DNA from: Epiperipatus broadwayi | Lineage: Eukaryota > Onychophora > Udeonychophora > Euonychophora > Peripatidae | Direction: 5' to 3' | Assembly (NCBI GenBank): GCA_028023455.1 | Contig: JAQFVV010006274.1 | Location: forward strand, 3,288,001 to 3,352,000 | Length of the DNA stretch: 64,000 bases | Shown: positions 1 through 12,290 of the stretch, one piece after another | How positions within the stretch are numbered: the first letter of the stretch is position 1 | Layout: every line of letters begins with the position of its first letter | Notes under the pieces: model-generated | The model's database searches: none | Seen by the model: the letters and a program-made list of their open reading frames with translations, nothing else | What the model was told of the DNA's origin: nothing | Program-made: the position numbers and the translations under genes

Positions 1-7
1 AATAATA

Positions 8-70
<63 letters not shown>
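1..70. repeat. (ATT)n microsatellite
   Basis: Nearly pure trinucleotide array at the window edge. It abuts the outer end of the large foldback that follows, and a matching ATT array lies at the other end of that foldback (from about 5295), so the microsatellite may belong to the repeat unit or mark its insertion site. Confidence 0.95.
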
Positions 71-72
<2 letters not shown>

Positions 73-174
73 ATAATTGTCAGTTACACATAATGTGACC
101 ACTAGGCTACACTGCAGTACCATCAGAAACACCAAGAAACCTGCAAGTGATAAATTTCTATCCAAAAATGGATA

Positions 175-420
175 AAATCAATGGAAAATGAAAATGCAGG
201 AATTACTGAAATCGATGGAAAATTAAAATGCAAAAATTGCTGAAATCGATGTAAAATTAAAACATCTGAGATGAGAAATGGGATAATTAAAATGCCTAGG
301 GAAAAAGTGAACAAATCCTCACTCCCACAAACATTTTTATTCAAAAATTATTGAAATCAATGCAAAATTCAAATGTCTAAGGCAAAGAAATTGAAAAATT
401 AAAAATCGAGCAAATCGTTT
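175..420. repeat. Sub-terminal tandem repeats in the left foldback arm
   Basis: Several degenerate copies of a unit of about 40-55 bases containing TGAAATCGATG followed by AAAATTAAAATG. The mirrored array is in the right arm at about 4960-5190 (CATCGATTTCA-type blocks). Iterated sub-terminal motifs are typical of transposase-binding regions of DNA transposons, which is the main hint that the foldback is a mobile element. Confidence 0.6.
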
Positions 421-547
421 TAAAATACAGATAAAAAATCGAATAAAATGCTATAAAATTCAAATTACAAAAATTGGTCTAATATATAAATTCCTCTGAC
501 TTTCAACACTATAATAATGAGGAGTATAATAATTCACAAACCATAAT

Positions 548-1056
548 AGAAATAAAATACTAGTTTTATACTTCACCTTTGAGTAGTAAGTAATTTACCT
601 GTGCTTTATGCAAAAAGTGAAGCTTGCAAAGTATTATTAAAAGTTATATGGCTAAGTGCTTTCAGAGAACTTAAGTCTCCATATTCAAAGCCTACATTAA
701 TTGAAGTTTAGCAGTGATTTATGCAAAATTTATTCAAATTTTTTTTCATAATGACCATTTTCTGGAAATTATAAAGCATGATTCCTTTCAGTCTATTGCA
801 AAGATGTCATCTGCAATAAAGCATGCCTCCTTAATTTTTCATTTTACATCATTATGTTCAGTGCAAAGCACCCTTGCCATAGTGGGTTCAAACACATGGC
901 CTGTTGTTCTTTGGTGCTTGATAAATATTGATTTGTATTCAGTATTATTTATAGCTCTCCTATATAAATAATGATGTTGAGGTGTTTTTGTTGTAATGTT
1001 GGCATGGGTCTCTTCATAATATGCCACTCTACAACCATTGGTTAGGCATAAAATCT
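548..1056 (-). pseudogene. PLE GIY-YIG endonuclease C-terminal fragment inserted in the left foldback arm
   Basis: The right arm of the foldback lacks this segment, so it is an insertion. On the minus strand, about 1027-840 encodes TGHVFEP followed by VLCTEHNDVK, and further downstream frames continue with a degraded EACFI-like stretch. The same motifs (HKFEPF, VCTERNDVKRK, EACFI, AINRKDTYF) occur in order in the fragment at 40905-41300, and they match the conserved tail of the GIY-YIG domain of Penelope-like elements (TGH, E..W..R, EA..I, IN). The GIY and YIG motifs themselves were not found. Frameshifted and non-functional. Confidence 0.55.
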
Positions 1057-2312
1057 TATTAATGCTTATTAAGTAATTCTTAATAACAGACTAATACATA
1101 TTAAGTAATTAAATATAGATAACAATGGTTCATAGCTATTAAAAAAATAAAAGTAGCTATAAAATACAGAAATTGGTGTCCAACAGCATGAAGAATGAAA
1201 AATGGTGGGTGATGGTAATATTTTCTAAAAAAAATTGTCTGACCAAGTACTTTTCAAAAATATACTAAATTTTATCTAACTAACAAATATAATAATTCAC
1301 AAATCTTAATATCTGACTAATACATATTAAGTAATTAAATATAGATAACAATGGGCTCATAGCTATTTAAAAAATAAAAGTAGCTATAAAATACAAAAAC
1401 ATAAATTGGTGTTATCATTTATTATTAAAGAATATAATTTTATTATTAATAGCATCATTAGCTTCATGGTACATAAGAAATAGTTTAAATTAGGTCAATA
1501 TGTTATTCTATTACTAATTTATAACAAAGTTATTGCAAATACTCAGGTTGGGTCTCACATATATAAAATCATACCTCAACAAATAATTTAGAAAATGTTT
1601 AGAAATAAAATAATCAGAATAAATAATAGAATTTTAAGTAATTGAGAATTTATAATTTAAGAAACATTCATTATAGCTAGCTTCATTTAAATATTATAAG
1701 TGTTTAAAATAGATTTGTACCAAGAAATATTACCAATTTTCTTCCAGGATGAGTTGATCATCCACAGTGTTCTTGGTGCATGTGATCATTGAATTTCTGC
1801 ATCCTAGTGAAATAAAATTTGGATATTTCTAGATCTTTCCATTAGTGATGAAATATGAGGTTTATATATTAAATTTTACTCCTTTATTGCATTTGCTTAC
1901 AAGTGAGGTTTGCAGCATAAAAATCTATTATTAGCTTTCTATTGATTACGTCTTCTTTGACATAAAGTTTGTTATTTTTATAATTAAAAATTAACATTTA
2001 ATCCATGCACAATTTTGAAATTTAGTAACTGATAATGAGTTACATAAATATTTTTTATACTCACATTGAACAAGCTACTATAAATAATTTTCCAGATCTT
2101 GGGTGACATGACAGATTGATGGTACCAGTTTCCTTGCAGGTAAATTAATTTGTACATTATTAAAATCAACAAGGTATTTTTTAGGTTATCACTGACTAAA
2201 AAGTAAAAGAAAATAACAGCATTTTTTTAAAAAAATAGTAAAATAATATATTTTCTCATTTTAAATTATAAATCAAATAATTTATATATTTATATATATT
2301 GATTTTTTTTTT

Positions 2313-2945
2313 CAAAATATGAAAGTAAAGATTGATTATAATGAGTTAGAAGAAGTTAATAATTACAAATACCTTGGTCAGATTATTAATACAGTTGGAA
2401 ATATAATGGATGAAATTAATCATAGAATTAAACTTGGTTGGAGTATCTTTGGTAGAAATAACTTGATACTAAAAGAAAATATGCCTAGGTGTTTGAAAAG
2501 GTAAATGTGTTTTACCAGTTTTTAATTATGGAACTGAGACTTGGACACTTAATAGAAGAGCAATACAGAGACTTCAGATCACTCAAAGAAGTATGGAGAG
2601 ATGCATGTTGGGAGTAACAAGAAGAGATCGAAAATGCAATATTTGGGTAAGAGAACAAACAGGTGTTACTGACCTCATTGAAAAAATTAAAAGACAAGTT
2701 GAGTTTGGCTGGATATATTGCTAGAAGAGATGATAATAGTTGGACAATTGAAATCTTAAACTGGATTCCAAGAGATTGTAAAAGAACCAGAAAGAAACCA
2801 CATATGAGGTTGATGGATGAAATAAGAAAATGTGCAGAGGTGATGTGGAGAAGAGAAGCTAAAGATCAGAGATGATTGATCAAACTTGGAGAGATATTCA
2901 TTCTGCAGTGAATTGATAATGGTTGTTGATAGTGATGAATACATT
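2313..2945 (+). pseudogene. RTE-like LINE 3' fragment (left arm)
   Basis: Starts abruptly in coding sequence (IDYNELEEVNNYKYLGQIIN) and runs through the C-terminal region after the reverse transcriptase, with remnants of the conserved AGYIARRDDN, WTIEILNW, PRDCKR and WRREAKDQR blocks, then a GAT-rich tail near 2930. It is the same family as the longer copy at 47369-48855. Several stops and frameshifts, e.g. after CLKR at about 2504. Its mirror image forms the other side of the foldback centre. Likely once a 5'-truncated insertion. Confidence 0.85.
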
Positions 2946-2967
2946 TTTGTAAACTAGGCTGAAATCA

Positions 2968-3595
2968 TCATCATCAACCATTATCAATCCACTGCAGAAT
3001 GAAGATCTCTCCAAGTTCAATCAATCTTCTCTGATCTTTAGCTTCTCTTGTCGACATCACTTCTGCACACTTTCTTATTTCATCCATCCATCTCACATGT
3101 GATCTCTTTCTGGGTCTTTTACAATCTCTTGAAATCCAGTTTAAGATTCCAATTGCCCATCTATTATCATCTGTTATAGCAATATATCCAGCCCAACTCC
3201 ACTTCAGTCTTTTAATTTTTTTAATGAAGTCAGTAACACCTGTTTATTCTCTTACCCACCTATTACATTTTTGATCTCTTCTTGTTACTTTCAACATGCA
3301 TCTCTCCATACATTTTTGAGTGGTGTGAAGTCTCTGTATTGCTCTTCTATTAAGTGTCCAAGTCTCAGATCCATAATTAAAAACTGGTAAAACACATTTA
3401 CATTTTCAAACACCTAGGCATATTTTTTTTTTTAATATCAAGTTCTTTTTACCAAAAACACTCCAACCAAGTTTAATTCTATGATTAATTTCATCCATTA
3501 TGTTTCCATCTGTATTAATAATCTGACCAAGGTATTTGTAATTGTTAACTTCTTCTAACTCATCTTAATCAATCTTTATTTTCATATTTTGAGAA
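2968..3595 (-). pseudogene. RTE-like LINE 3' fragment (right arm, inverted)
   Basis: Reverse-complement partner of the fragment at 2313-2945, starting with the ATC-rich tail at 2970 and ending at about 3595 in the IDYDELEEV region. The breakpoint relative to the full LINE is the same in both arms (just upstream of ATGAAAATAAAGATTG), showing both derive from one truncated insertion that was later duplicated in inverted orientation rather than from two insertions. Confidence 0.85.
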
Positions 3596-5289
3596 AATTC
3601 ATATATATAAATTATTTGATTTATAATTTAAAATGAGAAAATGTACTATTTTTATTTTCTCTTTACTTTTTAGTCAGTGATAATCTAAAAAATGCCTTGT
3701 TGATTTTTCAAATGTACAAATTAATTTACCTGCAGGGAAACATGGTATGATCAATCTGTCATGTGACCCAAGTTCTGCAAAATTATTTATAGGAGCTTGT
3801 TCAATGCAAGTACAAAAATGAAATGTTTACATAACTATTTATCAGTTTCTAAATTTCAAAATTGTGCATAGGTTAAATGATAATTTTTAATTTTAAAAAT
3901 AACAAACTTTAAGTCAAAGAAAACATGATCAATATAAAGCTAGTAATGGATTTTTATGTTGCAAACCTCACTTGTAAGAAAATGTAATAGAGGGGTAAAA
4001 TTTAATATATAAACCCCATATTTCATCACTAATGAAGAGATCTATGAATGCCCAAATTTGATTTCACCAGGAAGGAGAAATTTAATGACCACCTGCACCA
4101 AGGACACCACAGATGATCAACTCAGCCTGGATGAAATTTGGTAATATTTCTTGGTACAAATCTATTTTAAAAACTTATAATTTTTAAATGAAGGTATCTA
4201 TAATGAATATTCATTAAATTATAAATTCTCAATTACTTAAAATTCTATTTTCTATTCTGATTATTTTATTTTTAAACATTTCCTAAATTATTTGTTGAGG
4301 TATGATTTTATACATGTGTGACCCAACCTGAGTATTTGCAATAACTTTGTTATAAATTAGTAATAGAATAACATATTGACCTAATTTAAACTATTTCTTA
4401 TGTACCATGAAGCTAATAATACTATTAATAATAAAATTATATTATGTAATAATAAATGATACACCAATTTCTGTTTTTGTATTTTATAGCTACTTTTATT
4501 TTTTAAATAGCTATGAACTCATTGTTGTCTATATTTAATTACTTAATATATATTAGTCTGTTATTAAGATTTGTGTATTATTATTATATCTGTTAGTTAA
4601 ATAAAATTTAATATATTTTTGAAAAGTATTCGATCAGAGGATTTTTTTTTTTTTTAATTTTCCTGCCATCCACCATTTTTTGTTTTAATTCTTCATGCTT
4701 TTAATTAGACACCAATTTCTGTTTATGTATTTTATAGCTACTTTTTTTAATTAATTAGCTATGAGCTCATTATTATCTATATTTAATTACTTAATAAGCA
4801 TAATATGTTATTATGGTTTATGAATTATTATACTCCTCATTGTTATAGTGTTGAAAGTCAGAGGAATTTATGTATTAGACTAATTTCTATAATTTGAATT
4901 TTATAGTGTTTCATTAGATTTCTTTTTGATTTGTATTTTAGAAGGATTTGTTTGATTTTTAATTTTTTAATTTGTTTGCCTTAGGCGTTTTAATTTTATA
5001 TCGATTTCAATGATTTTTGGATAAAAAGTTTTGTGGGGGAGGTTGAGAATTTGTTCTATTTGTTGCCCTAGGTGTTTTAATTATCACATTTCTCACTGCA
5101 AGCATTTTAATTTTACATTGATTTTAGCGATTTGCGTTTTAATTTTTCATTGATTTCAACAATTTTGTAATTTTAATTTCTCATCAATTTCAGCCATTTT
5201 TGGATAGAAATTTATCATTTGCAGACGTCTTGGTGGTTTTTGATGGTACTGCAGCATTGCCTAGTGGCCACAGTGCACATAATCGACAG

Positions 5290-5432
5290 CTATCTATTAT
5301 TATTATTATTATTATTATTTTATTATTACTACTACTACTGCTACTACTACTACTACTACTAATAATAATAATAATACTGCTCTTGCTGCTGCTGCTGCTA
5401 CTACTATTATTATTATTATCATCATCATCATA
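5290..5432. repeat. Compound microsatellite (ATT)n-(ACT)n-(AAT)n-(GCT)n-(ATC)n
   Basis: Trinucleotide runs that change motif several times, ending in (ATC)n. Marks the right outer edge of the foldback. An open frame of mostly Ile and Leu across it is a by-product of the repeat. Confidence 0.95.
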
Positions 5433-7143
5433 AGGATTAAATCACATAATATAACAGAATTTAAAACATTTGTTTCAACTGTCATAAAAATTTGTTATTA
5501 TTTTTATTAACCTTAAAATTGAAAATCAATCAAATTGTTAAGTTGTTTATATTTTATTGTTACTGTTGTAATTAAATTAATTATTATTATTATTTAAAAA
5601 TAACTTTTTATTATTAATTTCTCATCTAGAGTAAAATATATTTTGATTTATCATTTTTGATAAAATTAGTTTCAATACCTAACTATCAAATAATTATTTG
5701 TAATATGGGGTGTATGATAATCAACCAATATGACTATGTTTGCATGAAGACTTTTGCTTGATGTAGGCTTCATTCTGGACATCATCTGTGGTTATGATTA
5801 AATATATTAAAAATTGAGATTGCATTCACTATAATTTGAGCACTATCACCTGCTGATCAATGCTAAATAATAATTCTTTAAAATAATTTTTATAAGAATA
5901 ACCAAGTTTATGAGTGACCTCCTGGAAATTCCATTACATTATATTCAACCATTTACATATATATGGTACAAGTATGTTGGCATTGAGTAAAAGTTAAAAG
6001 AAGTAAAATTTAAAAATTGTCAACAGACATAATTTAGTCTTTTTTATTAGCTAGTGTAATTTATATTTTTTCATATTTACAATCAAAGCTATTTGTGTTT
6101 AAAATTATATATTTTATTAAAGTAATGTTAATATTGGAAGGAATTTAAGCACATTTAGGTTACTATCAGAGTAAAACCTCTTGATAACATTTAAAGATGG
6201 TAGAAACAAGTAATAAAAAATAGAACTTTGTACCTTAAAAGTAAGAAAAAAATGTAGAAAATTATCAAGTGATAATAACACAAAGGATAAGAGGATATGT
6301 GCAGAAAGCTCAAAATGGTCAACAGTATAAAAAAAAACAGACAAGTTTAGAATTGGTATTTTACCTGTTTTTTGCTGGCTGTCTTTTATGTGTAGCATTT
6401 CAAAACCATAATCAAATGCTACTACCCAGAACTACTATGATAAATCTAGTCTCCATGTGTGAGTAGAAACAGATTGTTCACTGGCACCTTCTCTCACAAA
6501 AGTCACCAAATGTTCATCTAGCCTTGCCCCAAATACTGATCTGAGATGCAAAAAGTGTTACCAGAATGAAACCATAAAAAATTAGTACAAACTCCTCATA
6601 AAAAGAACTTACCAGTAAGTCAATGGACAGACTGTAACTTATCTAGATAAATCAAAAAGATTTGTGAATGAGATTTTAAAAAATAAACTTCTAAGTTAGT
6701 AAAAAAAAAAAAGAAGAGACATTTGTAATTTTATTCATAAAAGTGAACTACTTGAATTAAGCAATGAATATAATTATTGGATTATGTATGTGTTTTTTTT
6801 TTCCAATATTATAATAATTCTTATTGTTTAAGTATTTAATGTGTGTTAATAAAACTTTTACTAATAATATAAACCTTTCATTGTATATGCTGAATTTTAG
6901 TTATTTAGATTTTATTATTAAGTTTAGAGAATTGTGTAAATTATTCTTGCCAATATGCTTCATTAAAGCCTAAGGAAAATTTTATAATAAATTAAATGAT
7001 GGAACAATGTAATTCCTGCTCTTACTGTCAATAATTTGTTTTGTAAGTCTCGACAAAAATGCGATGAGAATTAGGAGTCTACTGCCTCTGGTACCTTTTA
7101 AAATAAATAAAACTAACTCCATCATCAATTCGAATTATAATAA
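5433..7143. other. AT-rich DNA, no feature seen
   Basis: No coding motif, hairpin or recognised repeat on either strand. The two small overlapping frames at 6117-6466 have no recognisable domain and biased AT-driven composition. Confidence 0.5.
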
Positions 7144-7272
7144 ACATTAGGTCAGTTAACCAGGAAACATAACTATATTCCTGAAATATCTTCACTCCTA
7201 CTGGAATAGACTAGTGTCATTAAATAGTTTGGCTAACTAGCACTTTATAGTGTGCAAAAAACGACCTAATGT
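7144..7272. mobile_element. Short MITE-like element, 129 bp
   Basis: Begins ACATTAGGTC and ends with the exact reverse complement GACCTAATGT; the next bases inside are imperfectly complementary (GTTAACC versus GGCTAAC a little further in). The size and ACATTAGGTC-type ends recall mariner-derived MITEs, but no clear TA target duplication is visible, so the class is a guess. Confidence 0.45.
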
Positions 7273-7879
7273 AAAATAGAAGGCTAAACCCACTGTGAAT
7301 GTCACAATATATAATATAAATTATTTAAATTAAATTCAGCTAAATTAATTATTTATTTAAAATCTATAATATAAGTTAATATACTAAAAAAAAAATTAAA
7401 ATTATAGTATAAATATTAAAAACATCTGTGTTGAAAGGGACCCAAAAATTCTGGCTATGCTATTGGCATACAATTCATTTTCTATAATTTGATACATGTA
7501 AATATAAACAACTGTAAAATAAAAATAAATGAACAACTTAACAAGTATCTCAACATAAAATTACCATTATCCATGATGTGAAAGTATTTAGAAAGAAAAA
7601 ACAAAGATCACTCATTACATTTTTCTTTTAATTTTGTCTGAAAATAATTTTAAAATTTACAAATTTTGTTTTAGACTTCCAGTATGCCCCATCATACCCC
7701 ACACCAGAAGTTTACATTTTAAACTGAGCTGGCACAGAATCATTGTGTCTAACACTTATGGTTCTCACATCATTCGATCCACCATTTTGTTACATTTAAA
7801 ATGATGTATACTTTTTTTTTCTAAGATGAAATTTAAATTTTTTATGATTTTTTTTTTTGAGATGCAATATTTAATTTTT
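7273..7879. other. AT-rich DNA, possible 5' remnant of the piggyBac relic
   Basis: Nothing recognisable at 7273-7680. At about 7780-7900, CCACCATTTTGTTAC followed by a pyrimidine tract ending TTTCTAG|ATTTAG resembles the 5' leader of the piggyBac element (CCACCATTTTTTTATC at about 50031 and TTTATAG|ATTTTATC at 50150). No left terminal repeat was found. Confidence 0.35.
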
Positions 7880-10125
7880 TTCTCTCTTTTATTTCTAGAT
7901 TTAGCAATTGTAAAATGATTTTACGTTTGAAATGGACTCTCTTGCCACTTGCAAAGATTATTCAATTGCCAATGTGTGCATTCACGAGCCTTTTCTTTAT
8001 TCAAAAAGATGTATGTATTTTTTTTTCTATGATGAAATTTAATTTTTTTTATTTTTTTGCAATGCAATTTTTTTTCCCACAGGTTGCTTCAATTGCTTGC
8101 TCCAATTGCCACATAGGTATTCTAAGCCTTATTCTTTGTAGAAGCTCATTTTACTGACACTTTTAGTAATCATTCATATCTACAAACTGCATTGACCCAA
8201 AAAAAGTTAATGAAGTCATTTTATTTGCAGGACAAGCATTGGAATAGCATCTAGATCTTCTTTGTGACCAGAGTTTGAACTTGGAATCAACATTGAGATC
8301 ATGCTGGGCAGGAATTCAGTGAGTAGAGTTTTTTTTACTTGTTTTTTATTACTTATTTTTTATATAATGAAATATATGTAGAAAAGTAATAAATATGGTA
8401 TAGAATTTTAGACAATTTCAATGACAATAAAAACATGCACCTTCAGTTATCCGCTACCATACATCATTTCCCACACATATATGTAATCAGTGCTCATAAT
8501 AAATGTTTATTTTGATGTTTATTGATTTAGTTACAGTTTTTATTAATTTTATCTTAGAAAATTTTTTGTTTGACTTTGAAAAGAATACATATTTTAAGTC
8601 ACACCCCATTTTTCAATAATATATATATATATGTTGTAAATATCAGTAGGTCGATATTTATATTTTGTAATGTATATATACGTTTCCATTACAATATATA
8701 TATATACATTACAATTTACTAAAGTTCTTTGCATAATATCTCATAAGTTGCTCTTACTGCTTGATTTTTATTTGAGTACACTTTTTACTTGAAAAGAGTA
8801 TGTATTTTAGGTCACACCCCATTTTTCAAATAATATAATAATTAATATATAACAATATTATAATATAATAATACATTACAATTTACTAAACTTCTTTTCG
8901 CATAATATCTTGTAAACTATTTCTGTTTTTTTTTTCTACTAAAAACCAAGCATATTTTTAACCTTTATGCTGTCAGAAATTCCAGTTGGTCAAGTGAGTT
9001 AAAACTCTAAACTTTTGATTGGTCAATTAGAAAATCAGCAGTAAAAATATATTCATCTTTTAATATATTTGTTTTAGTTTTGTTTGTAAAAAGAAAATTA
9101 ATAATTTTGTCAGGTTATGAAGGTAAACAAAAATTTTTTCAAAAATAAATTTCTATATATAATTATAAAAATATTCTATAGCTGAGAAGCTAAAAAACGT
9201 TTGTAACCTATTAGAAAATACTGCATAGGTCATTGATTTCTTTCACAATTTACATTCATATAAAAGTAAAATCTTAACTATTTTTTTTAAAATAATTACA
9301 TTTTCAGCATATTTTATCAAAATAATTTATAATATGTAAAAAAAATATGAAAAAATACTTTAAAACATACATTTTCATTTTGAAAATCAAAGCAAATAAC
9401 TTAGACCTGTCAAAATTGTTGGCAAGTGCTCCCTTTTGTTCAACATGAAAAACAACCAATCAACACCTTGGAAAGTCTGACTTCTCTCATTGCTAAACTT
9501 TAAATTTAAATATTATTGATTTTTTACTTGTAAAATAATTCTAGAGAGGACAACATCTTACGGTATGTTTTAAGCTTTAAATGTAAAAAATACTGTTTTT
9601 TAGCCAATTCTTTAGTCAATTTGATTACAATTGAAACATACACTAAAAATCTTGGCAGAAACTCTGCATGAAAAAACAACCAAACATTTCTAGCAGATAC
9701 CCTGATATAGAAGCACAGGATCTGGATCAGCTAGTAAAAATTTTTACCAATTGCATTGTTTTTGGAATTTTTTTCACAGAAAAATTACCTCAGGTAAGAC
9801 ATGTTATATATCATTTTTGTCAGCATTTTGTGACAAATGTGATGAAGCTATTTATGAAAGTGTCATTTTAACAATTAACTTTCAGAATTTAGAATTTATG
9901 AACCAATGTAAAAATAAACATTTTTAAAAGTATTAAAAATATTTTTTTTATTAATTTTTTTTAGGTAATGACTATTTTATCAGTTTCATTATATTCTTTC
10001 ATATTTGCTTTTTCTAACAATGTACATATTTTTATAGTTATTGCATTCAAACTAAAGATATATTATAAATTATATTTGTTATAATTTTTTTTAATTCAAG
10101 ATGGTGTATTGGAAATCAAAGAGTT
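7880..10125 (+). mobile_element. Degenerate piggyBac-family relic without transposase
   Basis: From about 8440 it parallels the 3' region of the piggyBac element at 49921-53623: the CACCCCATTTTTCAATAAT block in tandem (8573-8749 and 8788-8924; compare 52805-53112), then CTCAGGTAAGACATGTTATA at about 9789 (compare 53289), GTGATGAAGCTAT, GAACCAATGTAAAAATAAA and TTTATCAG segments in the same order. It ends in a decayed terminal repeat followed by TTAA at 10126-10129, matching 10 of 14 bases of the intact element's other end. No transposase motif is present, so it is a non-autonomous or internally deleted copy. Splice-like blocks (CCCACAG|G at about 8082, CCACATAG|GTATTC at about 8117, TTTGCAG|GAC at about 8231) mirror the mini-intron modules of the intact copy. 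Confidence 0.65.
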
Positions 10126-10129
10126 TTAA

Positions 10130-12290
10130 AGCAGTGTTTAAAGACTAAAAAAAAATTCAAATGTAGATAACCAATTAGATAGGGATTTGTTTTATTTTAG
10201 GTAAAAAAAATATAGTGATCTAATCTTCTTTTTTTAAAATTTGAATGATATATAAAAGCTGGATTAAAAAAACTTTTATTTTTTTTTTAATTATTGGAAA
10301 ATAACACGTTTATTAATTTACAAACTTTTTAAACCAACAGAATTTACTATTTAACTAAAAAATTATAAAATTTGAAATAATATTTTTTAATAAAAATATA
10401 ATAAGAATATTTTTTTAAAGGAAAAAAAACCTTTGGGACAAAATGTTTGTATTTTAAATTCAAACTTATTAATAATTAAAGTAAGTTTTTTTTATTTAAC
10501 AAAACTGAAACAAATCAATGTCTAATAGCATTATAAATTATTTATATAAAAAATATGAAAAATATTATATAATTACAGCTAAAAAAAGGATTACTATTAA
10601 CATTTTTTTAAAAACTATTTTGTTTTAGTTTCTAAGCTCTCATGCTTACATATATGTGTGTCCAGATTTATAACTGTTTTCTTTGAAGAAATAAATCATC
10701 ATTGATTATTTTCCATGACATTTAAAAAACGAAAAAAAAAAATGAAAAACTCCTTTTACTAAAATATTCATAAAAAAAATACAATTTTTTTCTGAGAGAA
10801 AAAAAAACACCATTAGAAAGCCAAAATTATGCTGAAAAAAAACTATGTATAACACGTGTGTGTAGTCTTTATCAATTGCATGCTATATAGATTTAAGTTC
10901 TTCAATTGGTCAAAATTCTAAAAAAAAAAACATCACGGCCAGTTAATTTACACAAAATCATTCATTTCACATCAATTTGTTTTTTTTTTCTATTTTATTT
11001 TTATTTTTCACAGTTTTGTTTTTCAATATATAATAGGTTTTTTTTGCATCCACTCCTATATAATTCCACACTTTTCTGAAAATTCTGAAAGTACAGATAA
11101 TAATAAAACTTATTTATGATAAATATTTAACATATATGTAATTTAATTCTATAAATATGCACATTAGACATTAACAACAATAATTAACAAAAAGTAGAAT
11201 AATATAATTATAAAAAAAAACAGTAACAAATCTAGAGAGAGAGAAAAAAAGAGAAGAAAATCATTTGACTGAATGACAAGGTTAAATGTAAATAAAATTT
11301 ATGAATTCAAATTTATAAATTTTTAATAATTTTTTTATAGTCTTCTTTTCAAACATTGATTAACTAGTCTGTGAACCTGTACTCTTTTAAAAATGTAACT
11401 ATTTTTTTTTTTACAATTCCACAAATTTGCAAAAAATATAAACATACTTAACTAGACAGAAAATGCAGACTAACATAATCTATAAACCAAAGATCTTAGT
11501 TTGATTTTGAATGTAGGTTATAGGAAAATAATTAATTTCTCCAAATTAAATGAAGTTTTTTTAAAAAAATTAATTTAGTCCTGAATTTTACTAGTGGACT
11601 TCGTTTTGTGTATGTGTGCATTATTTTATTTATAGATTTTAGAATAATGTTAATATACTCATTGAGTTTTAAAGGCCTATGAGCATATTAAGGCTTATCT
11701 TATATATTATCTCTGAAACTACCACCATGATGGAGTATCGTTACTCTATTATATACGTACTTAAGTTAGGTACTTTTAACAGAAAATTTAACTGGTAGGT
11801 ATATACACATTCAAACATTCTTAAATAAAAATCAAGGATAAAAAACAATAATGCCTGAAACAATAGTAAAACATAGTATAATGAAGTAATAAAATAGCTT
11901 TAAAAATTCTGAGTGAATTCATTTTTGATGTATCAACTTTATATTAATTTAAGACTTCAATTAAGATTAAATGTATTTTCTGCCGTGTTTAAGTATCATT
12001 ATTAATTATATTAAGCATAATCATTTTAACTTAAAAATGATAGGAATGTTTTTGGTCTCTTATATTTGATGCATTCTCAAATATCTATTTAAAATGTATA
12101 ATACTACAGAGTTGTACAGATTTATTATTAATTAACGTTTATTCTTACATCTGCCTTATGAGTCTACCACGTAACAAGTGTTGTTTTTTTTTTAACTGAA
12201 CCCTACAATTTTTTATTTTCAGATTTTTTATGTATTATCAAAAAACTCTTGAAGACAAAGATATATAATTAGACACTTTGTATATCAATA
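10130..12290. other. AT-rich DNA, no feature seen
   Basis: Long A and T homopolymer runs; no coding motif or repeat structure recognised on either strand. Confidence 0.5.

Larger units (their letters stand above)
62..5300. repeat. Giant imperfect inverted repeat (foldback), about 5.2 kb
   Basis: The left arm (62 to about 2950) is mirrored by the right arm (about 2965 to 5300). Matching landmarks on opposite strands include the end with ACTAGG and CTGCAGTACCATCA (about 105-123 versus 5243-5265), the block ending GTGTTGAAAGTCAGAGGAAT (about 490-510 versus 4848-4867), the block around 1745-1800 versus 4085-4135, and the LINE fragment at 2313-2945 versus 2968-3595. The loop is only about 25 bases. 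Arms differ by scattered substitutions and short indels, so this is not a recent assembly mirror. The left arm is longer because it holds a 500-bp insertion at about 548-1056. Both arms share an internal tandem duplication, so the duplication came before the inversion. Origin is unknown: it could be a foldback transposon or a segmental inverted duplication. Confidence 0.9.

Noticed and set aside
6117-6466. Overlapping 93- and 65-codon frames on opposite strands
   Set aside because: Composition is AT-driven, with no motif and no repeat or splice support.
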